Source of the DNA: Clostridium sp. 1001271st1 H5
Lineage (GTDB): Bacteria; Bacillota; Clostridia; Lachnospirales; Lachnospiraceae
DNA length: 64,000 bases
Direction of reading: 5' to 3'
Assembly: GCF_005845215.1 (NCBI RefSeq)
Contig: NZ_SPHO01000014.1
Coordinates: 1 to 64,000, forward strand
Of this stretch, positions 1 to 7,768 are shown piece by piece. The translations under genes were made by a program, and so were the position numbers. Below the pieces are notes generated by a model. That model ran no database searches and was not told the DNA's origin. It was given only the letters and a program-made list of their open reading frames with translations. Within the stretch, counting starts at the first letter, position 1; every line of letters begins with the position of its first letter.

Positions 1-94
1 TAGACATAGCCACAAAATACGCTATTTCTTAAATTTTAAATTTCGTCACTTTGCCAATACTGATTTATGATACCTCTGAACAGTAACTCCTATC

Positions 95-2215
95 TCACTG
101 GTTTATATCCATGGGCGCTGTCCCGAGATATGTTTTAAGTATTTCGTACATATTTGCCAGTTCAATAGGCTTGGCCAGAAATGCATCAAAGCCCTCGTCA
201 AAGAACATCCTGCGGGCATCCACCGTTGCATTGGCTGTCAGAACCACAATCGGAATGTGCCTGTACTTTTCCGCCTCTAATTTTTTAATCCGCTTCATAG
301 ATTCAACTCCATCCATACCGGGCATCATGTGGTCCATGAAAATCAAATCAAAATCCTGTTCCTGAATAAGGCGGATGGCCTCTTTCCCTGACTCTGCGCA
401 TACTGTTTCTGCACCAAAGGAATTCAGAAGAAGGGATGCAACCTCCAGGTTTATCCTGTTATCATCCACCACCAGTACCTTTCCGCTGTTTAAAGTCCGG
501 AACCCGGACGGAGCTGAAGCTGCGGACTCACTGTACAAGGTTTCCCCGGACTCATTGCCGTCTCTATGTACCGGAACCTGGAGCAGCGTCACGGTGAATA
601 CAGAGCCCTTCCCGTATTCACTTTCCACCTGGATATTTCCTCCCATCATCTGACTTAAGGATTTTGAAATGGCCAGACCCAGACCAGTGCCCTCCTTGTT
701 GTGGTTTTGGTAGGCATCCAGCTGGCTGAAGCTGACAAACAACTTTGATACATCCTGTTTTTTGATGCCGATGCCGGTGTCTGCAATCCTGATTCTGAGA
801 TAAAATTTTCCGTTTTCCTCCAAACATCCGGCGCTTAAGGTAATCTGACCCTGTTCAGTAAATTTGACGGCATTTCCAATCAGGTTCAGCAGAATCTGCT
901 TAATGCGGTCCCGGTCGCCCACCAGACGGCACGGCAGTGCTTCGTCGATATCCGCTACAAAGTCCACCGGCTTATTGCCGATACGGGTTTCGGCCATGAC
1001 CGCAAGCTCCTTTATCAGCTCCCGGATATCATATTCATCTGCCAAGATTTCAAACAGCCCCGACTCAATTTTAGACATGTCCAGGATGTCATTGATAATG
1101 GTAATCAGGCCGTGCCCGGAGTTCCGGATTCCCTGAACATACCGCTTCTGGACATCTGTTAAGTCGCTTTGGAGCAGCAGCTCGCTCATTCCGATGATAA
1201 CATTCATCGGCGTTCGGATTTCGTGACTCACATTTGCCATAAATTCCGATTTGAGTCTGGAACGCTGACGCTGGTTCTGGGAATTCACCCAGGAAATGCC
1301 CGATGCAGCCAGAAGGAACATAAATACAACAATAAACACAATACACAGGGTTACAAGTTCCTTTGTAAGGACTGCGGTCTTCTGTGTAATGACTTTCCCG
1401 GACACAATGGTGAGAACCGTCCAGGAATCAAATCCCATAGGTGCATAATAGGCATATTGGGATGTTCCCAGCTGGCTGTATGAAAAAATGCCCGATTCGC
1501 CGGCGGCAATGCTTTCCATAATCTCCGCCTTGCTTTTCCCGTCTTCCAGCTGCACATTGTCCAGAACCTTATAAAAATTGTTGTAATCCATGCTCTTGTT
1601 ATGGAGAAGAAGGCTGCCCTTTTCGTCAATGATATAGGAATACCCTTCCCCGCCAAAACTTTCAATATCCAGAGCTTCTTTTAACCGCGATGTTTCCAGC
1701 AAAGCAACCAAAGCGCCGATTGGTTTTCCATCCTTGTTTTTGATGGGGGCTGCCATGATGATTCCGGATACCGCACGGTCGGACAAAATACGCCGGACAT
1801 GACCGGACATTGAGAATCTTCCTTCCATGGCCTCCTGATAGCAGGCCTCCCGGGAAATATCTGTATTCTGGGAAGGCTCTGTGGAGTGAAGCATACCGTC
1901 TTCCCAGGCATAACCCACATAGGCAAAACCGTGGCGGGATGCAACATTGTTCAGATAAATCAGCCTGTTTTCATCCCGGATAGCATAGGTTGCCAGCGCC
2001 GCTGTTTCAAGGGCATCCTGCGTATCGGTCACAATGGATTGGACATAGGCGGTGATATGGTCGGATATTTCCTCCAGACGCGCCTGGTTTTCCTCCTTCA
2101 GCGTCTGATTGAATTTTTTGATATAGGAGGCTGTGCACAGGATAAAACCCGCCAACATAACTGCGAAGAACAGAGCTGCCAGAACCACATACCATTTCTT
2201 ATGCAAGTCTTTCAT
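95..2215 (-). CDS. Cache-domain hybrid sensor histidine kinase with C-terminal receiver
   Basis: 706-residue membrane sensor. A transmembrane segment lies near residues 9-29 and a second near 285-305, enclosing a Cache-like extracellular region of about 250 residues. The cytoplasmic part has a HisKA box (HEIRTP), an HATPase_c domain with DTGIGI and GTGLGL motifs, and a C-terminal receiver (VVDDN start, phosphoacceptor Asp in FMDHMMPGMDG). Its start codon overlaps the stop of the upstream solute-binding lipoprotein gene (ATGA), so the two are probably co-translated. The inferred role is sensing an extracellular ligand, perhaps presented by the lipoprotein. No DNA-binding output domain is fused and no partner regulator is adjacent, so the target is unknown. 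Confidence 0.9.
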   Translation of the reverse strand: MKDLHKKWYVVLAALFFAVMLAGFILCTASYIKKFNQTLKEENQARLEEISDHITAYVQSIVTDTQDALETAALATYAIRDENRLIYLNNVASRHGFAYVGYAWEDGMLHSTEPSQNTDISREACYQEAMEGRFSMSGHVRRILSDRAVSGIIMAAPIKNKDGKPIGALVALLETSRLKEALDIESFGGEGYSYIIDEKGSLLLHNKSMDYNNFYKVLDNVQLEDGKSKAEIMESIAAGESGIFSYSQLGTSQYAYYAPMGFDSWTVLTIVSGKVITQKTAVLTKELVTLCIVFIVVFMFLLAASGISWVNSQNQRQRSRLKSEFMANVSHEIRTPMNVIIGMSELLLQSDLTDVQKRYVQGIRNSGHGLITIINDILDMSKIESGLFEILADEYDIRELIKELAVMAETRIGNKPVDFVADIDEALPCRLVGDRDRIKQILLNLIGNAVKFTEQGQITLSAGCLEENGKFYLRIRIADTGIGIKKQDVSKLFVSFSQLDAYQNHNKEGTGLGLAISKSLSQMMGGNIQVESEYGKGSVFTVTLLQVPVHRDGNESGETLYSESAASAPSGFRTLNSGKVLVVDDNRINLEVASLLLNSFGAETVCAESGKEAIRLIQEQDFDLIFMDHMMPGMDGVESMKRIKKLEAEKYRHIPIVVLTANATVDARRMFFDEGFDAFLAKPIELANMYEILKTYLGTAPMDINQ

Positions 2216-3549
2216 TGGGAAATCCCTCCTGAACCGTCTGCCGTCAGCTGGTTCAGGCGGCTGTCTCTCAGCATATCCATCTGTTTAAGGCATTCTTCTG
2301 CAGTCCATTTGTTATCCGGTTTCATATATTCCTGAATGACCGCTGCATCCATCTGGGAAAATCCCCTGATTCTCAGCCAGGCAGTGGATGACCTGTAGTT
2401 CCGTTCAATCAAGCGTTCCGCTTCCTGATATTGAGGGGTTGATATGCTGTTTATCTGGTTTTTGAATACAGGGGCAGTATAAATTCCTTCAAAGGCAGCG
2501 TTATAATTATAGGGGTCTGACAAAAAGGTAATGAAATTCAAGGCACTCTCAAGGCTCCTGCTGTTTTTATTTACAAGGAAAAGGCCAAGATTCGGCCCCT
2601 CATAGGTACCTTCTTCCGGTACGCCCACAAAAGCAGGCATAAGGCCAAACTCATCCGGATTCCCTTTGTAATCCGTATAAAGCCAGGTGTCCCAGCACAG
2701 CATCATGGCATATTGTCCGCTGCTCATTGCAGACTCCATGCCGGACCAGTCACCGGTAAGATAGGACTCTCCCATATATCCTTTATGGGCCATTGTCCTG
2801 TACCATGAGACAATCTGCTTCATCTGCGGGATATCGCTGTAGGAAAGGCTTCCGTCATTCAGTCCATTAAGGATATCTGTATCCTCTACAATGGAATCCA
2901 GCGGAAACTGGTACAAAAACATGGATGGCTCCCTGCCCGGTATATAGAGCGGGGTGATTCCATGTTCTGAGAGAACGGCGCACAGTTCCATAAACCCCTC
3001 CTGGGTTTTGGGGATTTCCAAATGGTATTGCTTAAAAATGGTCTTATTATATAGGGTGCCTGAAATGGAAGCTTCCCAATGGGGAATGCCGATAATTCTG
3101 CCATTATAAACAGCCTGGTTAATGGAGGTATCAGTCAGGTCATCCACCCATGGGGCATCGGTAAAATCATAAAGGTTCTCATCGGGGTGATAAGCGTCAA
3201 TATTGGTTCCCCCATAGCTGAGAATGACATCCGGCTCCTCTTCCAGCCCCTGGAAGCCCCTGGACATCCGCTGTTCAAACTCCTCACGGTCCACCTGGAT
3301 AAGTTCCAGCTGATTGCCTGTAAGGGTTTCATAGCGTTTGAATGCCCTGTCAAGATAGGTTCTCTCCAAATCAGGATAAATGCCCAGAATCCTGAGGGGT
3401 TCGGGATACTCCTTCTGCCATTGGTACTGGGGACCTGAAAAAGCCTCAGCAGCCGGATTAACGCCGGAATCTGGCCTCCGGTTCCCACATCCTGTAATCA
3501 ATGTGACGCCAATGAAAATGAGTGTAAGAAAAAATCCCCGTTTCTCCAT
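2212..3549 (-). CDS. Extracellular solute-binding lipoprotein (ABC sugar-binding type)
   Basis: 445-residue lipoprotein with a signal peptide ending in an ITGC lipobox (Cys21), followed by a family-1-like solute-binding fold (RTYLDRAFKRYE near the N-terminus, repeated Trp/Tyr ligand-type residues, FLVNKNSRS). It would sit on the outer face of the membrane. No ABC permease or ATPase gene is next to it. Instead it overlaps a Cache hybrid kinase by 4 nt, which suggests that it feeds ligand information to the kinase and is not a transporter subunit. A good sigma-A promoter lies upstream. The solute cannot be told from sequence. Confidence 0.88.
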   Translation of the reverse strand: MEKRGFFLTLIFIGVTLITGCGNRRPDSGVNPAAEAFSGPQYQWQKEYPEPLRILGIYPDLERTYLDRAFKRYETLTGNQLELIQVDREEFEQRMSRGFQGLEEEPDVILSYGGTNIDAYHPDENLYDFTDAPWVDDLTDTSINQAVYNGRIIGIPHWEASISGTLYNKTIFKQYHLEIPKTQEGFMELCAVLSEHGITPLYIPGREPSMFLYQFPLDSIVEDTDILNGLNDGSLSYSDIPQMKQIVSWYRTMAHKGYMGESYLTGDWSGMESAMSSGQYAMMLCWDTWLYTDYKGNPDEFGLMPAFVGVPEEGTYEGPNLGLFLVNKNSRSLESALNFITFLSDPYNYNAAFEGIYTAPVFKNQINSISTPQYQEAERLIERNYRSSTAWLRIRGFSQMDAAVIQEYMKPDNKWTAEECLKQMDMLRDSRLNQLTADGSGGISQ

Positions 3550-3620
3550 CTTCCTGCTCCCTGCTTCCCTATTCTTTTTTAATAAAATATCAGGTCCCTG
3601 TTCACATAGGAACTAATGTC

Positions 3621-3649
3621 AGTATACCATAGCCATGTCAGCTCCGCAA
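3621..3649 (-). promoter_or_regulatory. Sigma-A type promoter of the solute-binding protein/kinase operon
   Basis: On the minus strand, TTGCGG (3649-3644) is followed after 17 bp by TATACT (3626-3621). The ATG of the lipoprotein gene lies about 70 nt downstream. Position and spacing fit a housekeeping promoter. The call is by eye. Confidence 0.5.
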
Positions 3650-3716
3650 TCATTTAGGCATCACTGCCCTTTATTATGAGGCTTCCGTCACTGGAACAGG
3701 ATGTGAGCCGCCGGTT

Positions 3717-5954
3717 TCAAGCTTTCCACAGACGGCATCCGCCCCGGCTTTCCCGCTTCACCTGGTACAATGCCTGGTCCGCCTTTTCAATTACTTCCTG
3801 AATCGGTTCCCTCAGATTCCAGATGGCGATTCCCGCCGAGCAGGCCGACGGTACCTCCTGGAACACCCAGTCCTCCTGGATGGCCCGGCAGATTTCCTCT
3901 CCCTTCTTAACTGCATCCTCCTCTGTCCTCATACATTTCATCACAACAACAAATTCATCGCCTCCATAGCGGGCCGCCACATCTGTTTCCCGGGTATGGG
4001 CGCGCAGAATTTCTCCAAACCGGCAGATTGCCTCGTCTCCTTTGCTGTGCCCATAGGTATCGTTGATTTTCTTAAGTCCGTCCAAATCAAAGAAAAATAC
4101 TGCGCATGGCCCTTCTTCCATACGCACCATCTCCATTGCCATCATAAAACCTCTGCGGTTGAGAAGGTCCGTCATGTAATCCCTGTACGCTTCTTTCTGA
4201 AGGTCCAGCTCTCTTCTGCGGCATATTTCATCGGCAGCCAGCAGTATTTTCCTGTCATCATTGGGACAGGAAAATACCGCCGGTTCCAGGACCGACCGGC
4301 ATAAAAGAGTCTCAAATTCCTCACAGGGCATGGGCCTGGCAAAGTAGTATCCCTGGACATAATCGCAGCCAAACTGGCGGAGCCGTTCAAGCTGTTCTTT
4401 TGTCTCCACGCCTTCCGCTACCACATTTAAGTTCATGGAGCGAGCCAGTCCCATGATGAACCGAAGGATACCCTGGTGAACTGGTTTGGCTGTCTCATTC
4501 TGGATGAATTTCATGTCCAGCTTCAAAACATCCAGGGGCATCTGGTTAATCATGTTCAGGGATGAATACCCGCTGCCGAAATCATCCATTTCAATTACAA
4601 ACCCCAGTTTGCGAAGGTGTGTTACCGTATCAATGATTTGTTTTGGATTTTCCGTATAAGCGCTTTCTGTAATTTCCAGATGAAGCCTTGACGGTGTAAG
4701 GCTGTATTTTTCCACCAGGCTCATCAGTACATCTGCAAGCTCCGCGTTATAGATATCAGCCCGGGACACATTCACTGATACAGACAGCTGAGGATATCCC
4801 TTCCGGTCCCATTCATGCAGCACGGCGCAGGTCCGGTCCCACACAAACTGGTCCAGCTTTGTAATAAAGCCATTTTGCTCAAATATGGGGATGAACTGGC
4901 CAGGGGACTGAATGCCTAATTTAGGGTGGTTCCATCGTATCAGTGCCTCGGCTCCGGAAAGTGCATTGTCCCTGATTCTGTACTTGGGCTGCAGGTAAAT
5001 CTTAAACTGCCCTTTTGCCAGGGCGGACTCCATGCTGTCTGTGATTGCCTGCTCAAGCAGAAGCCTGCTCCGCAGCTGGTTCCCGTAATAGGCGTAATAT
5101 TTTCCATACTGGCCTTTGATGCTTTGGGCCGCCAACAGGGCCCAATCGCACATCTGCTCCACGGAAAGGCTTCTGTCCACCTTGGAATAAATGCCCCATT
5201 TCATCACAATATTTTTCACATTGGATAATTCATTGATTTTCCTTACTGCCTCCCTAAACCATTCCTCCCTGTACCGTGACTGGTGTTCAATCAGGCAGAC
5301 AAATTTGTCCGAAGTCAGCCGTCCGCAGATTCCCCTTTCGCCTACCTGGTTTATGTACATATCAGCTATACCGCGGAGAATCTGGTCCCCTGCCGGAACA
5401 CCGAAGATATCATTCACCAATTTAAAATTCTCAATATCGGAACAGATAATATCGTATTCCCGGTCTGGTCTTTGCTCTAAAAACGGCTTGACCCGCTGAT
5501 AAAAAAATTCTTTGCTGAACAGCCCGGTGAGCCGGTCATACTGCAGGAGATTGACCATGGAGGCTGTTTCACGCAGATTGATAATATTGGCTATCCTGTG
5601 AAGGATTACCTCTGCTTTATAAGGTTTGGTGACAAAATCCGTTGCTCCCCTGGAAAGTGCCGTAACCTCGTCGGACTCACTGTCGCTCTGGGTTGTGACA
5701 ATCACGGGGACGGATGCGTATGCGGGGTCTTCTTTTATGATGGAGAGAAAGGTATATCCGTCCATAACCGGCATGACCAAATCCAGGAGAATCAGGGAAA
5801 TTTCCTCCCCATACTGTTTTAGTATGCGAAGGGCTTCCTGTCCGTTCTCAGCTTCCAGCACTTCATAAATTGAGACGGATGTCACTATTTCACACAGGAG
5901 CATACGATTCATTTTGTTATCTTCTACCACCAGAATCTTCTTTTTAGAAATCAT
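3717..5954 (-). CDS. Receiver/degenerate GGDEF/EAL/GGDEF cyclic-di-GMP protein
   Basis: 745 residues with four modules in an unusual order. They are a receiver (residues 1-125, phosphoacceptor Asp58), a GGDEF fold whose signature is TSDKF (214-218) and so probably catalytically dead, an EAL phosphodiesterase (EALIRW at 336, EITES at 427, DDFGSGYSS at 457, AEGVE at 513), and a C-terminal GGDEF with an intact GGDEF (664-668) and an RxxD inhibitory site five residues before it (Arg655, Asp658). There is no membrane segment. It could therefore both make and degrade c-di-GMP under phosphorylation control. It lies 32 nt downstream of a cobalamin-binding sensor gene on the same strand, probably co-transcribed. 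Confidence 0.9.
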   Translation of the reverse strand: MISKKKILVVEDNKMNRMLLCEIVTSVSIYEVLEAENGQEALRILKQYGEEISLILLDLVMPVMDGYTFLSIIKEDPAYASVPVIVTTQSDSESDEVTALSRGATDFVTKPYKAEVILHRIANIINLRETASMVNLLQYDRLTGLFSKEFFYQRVKPFLEQRPDREYDIICSDIENFKLVNDIFGVPAGDQILRGIADMYINQVGERGICGRLTSDKFVCLIEHQSRYREEWFREAVRKINELSNVKNIVMKWGIYSKVDRSLSVEQMCDWALLAAQSIKGQYGKYYAYYGNQLRSRLLLEQAITDSMESALAKGQFKIYLQPKYRIRDNALSGAEALIRWNHPKLGIQSPGQFIPIFEQNGFITKLDQFVWDRTCAVLHEWDRKGYPQLSVSVNVSRADIYNAELADVLMSLVEKYSLTPSRLHLEITESAYTENPKQIIDTVTHLRKLGFVIEMDDFGSGYSSLNMINQMPLDVLKLDMKFIQNETAKPVHQGILRFIMGLARSMNLNVVAEGVETKEQLERLRQFGCDYVQGYYFARPMPCEEFETLLCRSVLEPAVFSCPNDDRKILLAADEICRRRELDLQKEAYRDYMTDLLNRRGFMMAMEMVRMEEGPCAVFFFDLDGLKKINDTYGHSKGDEAICRFGEILRAHTRETDVAARYGGDEFVVVMKCMRTEEDAVKKGEEICRAIQEDWVFQEVPSACSAGIAIWNLREPIQEVIEKADQALYQVKRESRGGCRLWKA

Positions 5955-5986
5955 TTTTTACCTCTTTGCTGTTTGCCTTAAAGTAA

Positions 5987-7114
5987 TTATATCGTTTCAT
6001 CCGCCCATGTCACAAGTTCCTTGGCATCTTTTGTGTAGATATCAACATCCCAGTTTTTCCATATATCCGTATGTTCAAACGCCAGACCGCCCACCGCAAT
6101 TCTCACCTGCGGACATGTTTTCCGCAGCTGTTCCACGGCAGACCTGCACAGCGGCAGATGCTGGGGCATGGTGACGGATAAGGCAGCCAGGACCGGCTGA
6201 TGCTCCTTGATGGCGTTTTCAACCGACTCTACCGGAACAGCAGCGCCCAGGTAAATACTGTCCCAGCCATTGTATTCAAACATATCCGCCACCATGCGCG
6301 CGCCTATCTCATGGAGCTCACTGCCAATACATGCCACCAGTACCTTTTTGCCCTTCCGCTGCTGGTTGAAAATCAGCGGGTAAAGCTGGGACAGGGACAA
6401 CTGGGTAATCGAGGTACAGTAATGCTCCATATCCACAGAAATCCGGTGGCTGTGCCACAAATCGCCTACCCTTCTCATTGCTTCGGCCACAATATCCACG
6501 CAAATGTCGCTCAGAGGAATACCGAGATTTACATATTCTGTTATAAGAGCCATGGAGCCTTTCATATCGGACCGGAGCATGGAGGATAAATATTGTGTTA
6601 TCTCCTGTTCATATGTTCCGCCCCGGTTTGTTTCCGCCCCCTTCGCTCCAGGCTCCTTTGTTCCATCCCCCCGGCATCCCTCCTCCCGGTATCCGTCCTC
6701 CTTTTCATGGTGGCCGCCATGTTCATATTCCTCGGCCGTGACGCGGACAGCACAGTCCAGAAGGCGGTGAAGCTTGGGCCGTTTCTCTTCTTCCATGACT
6801 GCCTCCATGGAGCTGCGTATGAGCTCATAATGGTCCGTCATGATATCCTTCACCCTTTCCCTGGTGCAGTAGGGCATCAGCGGAACGAGAAGCTGGTAGA
6901 GCCATCTTGCGTACCGTTCAAAGATTCCTTCATCCTCCAGCTCCATGGCAGTATAAAGAAAGTCCACATTATACTGTACATCCTGATACATTTTCTGCCT
7001 GGCACGGCCGTCCAGTTCCTCTTGCAAACAGGCGTCCTGCGAGAGCTGCCGGTTAAATATTTCATTTGTCAATCTCTGAAACTCCGGATTCTGCTTCATT
7101 AATAATAACCCCAT
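5987..7114 (-). CDS. Cobalamin-binding (CarH/LitR-like) sensor protein without DNA-binding domain
   Basis: 375-residue soluble protein. Residues 170-250 resemble the B12-binding helical cap, with Trp220 followed ten residues on by Glu230-His231, the W-x9-EH spacing known in CarH-type photoreceptors. Residues 255-375 are a Rossmann-like B12-binding domain with ELHEIG (265-270), a variant of DxHxxG in which His268 would be the lower ligand, plus SVTMP and VGG motifs. Residues 1-130 are helical and unrecognised. Residues 130-170 are a Gly/Glu/His-rich linker. There is no MerR or methyltransferase domain. A GGAGG site precedes the chosen ATG. The neighbouring c-di-GMP enzyme suggests a signalling role, but a corrinoid shuttle remains possible. 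Confidence 0.75.
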   Translation of the reverse strand: MGLLLMKQNPEFQRLTNEIFNRQLSQDACLQEELDGRARQKMYQDVQYNVDFLYTAMELEDEGIFERYARWLYQLLVPLMPYCTRERVKDIMTDHYELIRSSMEAVMEEEKRPKLHRLLDCAVRVTAEEYEHGGHHEKEDGYREEGCRGDGTKEPGAKGAETNRGGTYEQEITQYLSSMLRSDMKGSMALITEYVNLGIPLSDICVDIVAEAMRRVGDLWHSHRISVDMEHYCTSITQLSLSQLYPLIFNQQRKGKKVLVACIGSELHEIGARMVADMFEYNGWDSIYLGAAVPVESVENAIKEHQPVLAALSVTMPQHLPLCRSAVEQLRKTCPQVRIAVGGLAFEHTDIWKNWDVDIYTKDAKELVTWADETI

Positions 7115-7238
7115 AAATCCTCCGTTCTTTCGTTGAAATCGTATGATGTGCCACTGCCGTTCTCCTGCGGGACATCAGCCATCAGAGTTACAGTGACGGA
7201 GCAGATGGAAGGCAGTCATTCTAACTCTGCCCATATAT

Positions 7239-7244
7239 ATTATA
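7239..7244 (-). promoter_or_regulatory. Candidate -10 element upstream of the cobalamin sensor gene
   Basis: A TATAAT hexamer on the minus strand lies about 125 nt before the cobalamin-sensor ATG and just past the hairpin at 7264-7287. No convincing -35 is visible, so this is weak. The rest of 7115-7250 shows nothing recognisable. Confidence 0.25.
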
Positions 7245-7263
7245 CAAATTTTACCATAAGAAA

Positions 7264-7287
7264 GGCCCGGGCGCAAGCGTCCGGGCC
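7264..7287 (-). terminator. GC-rich hairpin terminator
   Basis: Arms GGCCCGG and CCGGGCC extended by a GCG/CGT inner stem, followed on the minus strand by TTTCTTA. It lies downstream of the kinase gene and receiver remnant. The T-run is short, so termination may be partial. Confidence 0.55.
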
Positions 7288-7401
7288 AAACTTATGTCTT
7301 TTCCTAATCTGAAAGTTAGCGGAAACTGCCAGACTGAATGCAGGCCGGTTATCAGGCAGGAAAGAGGGAGCAATCCCTCTGACCTGACCCACAGCGTCCT
7401 G

Positions 7402-7749
7402 TTAACATATATATTCCAGTATAGTCTGAATGAGCTTACCGACATCCACTGGTTTGGAAAGATGGGCATTCATTCCGGCTGCCCGGCTTTTTTCCCGGTC
7501 CTCGGTAAAGGCATTGGCCGTCATGGCGATGATGGGTATTGTTCCTGCTTTTTCACAGTCCAGCTTTCTGATGCTGCGGGCCGCCTCCTGTCCATTGGGC
7601 ACAATTTCACATTCTGCTCCCGCTATGCGCAGAAGCTCTGAAAGGATTTCAGCATTCAGCTCATTGTCTTCAGCCGCCAGGATACGGATTCCCTGTAATG
7701 GCAGGCTTCGGACCTCTGTTTTCTCGCCCTGTCTTCCGGCACCACATAA
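7402..7749 (-). pseudogene. Remnant of a response-regulator receiver domain lacking its phosphoacceptor
   Basis: The open frame reads as a receiver domain (ILAAEDNELNAEIL, then PIIAMTANAF, then LSKPVD) very like the C-terminal receiver of the adjacent 1408-residue kinase. It has no ATG at its N-terminus, where an in-frame TGA sits at 7750-7752. The middle is shortened: the text runs from PNG directly to QEAARSIR, so roughly 25-30 residues containing the LMDIQMPxMDG phosphoacceptor segment are missing. A GTG at 7602 could start only a 66-residue fragment. It is most likely a decayed tail of a duplicated hybrid kinase. Confidence 0.7.
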
Positions 7750-7768
7750 TCATTTGCATATTTGATAA

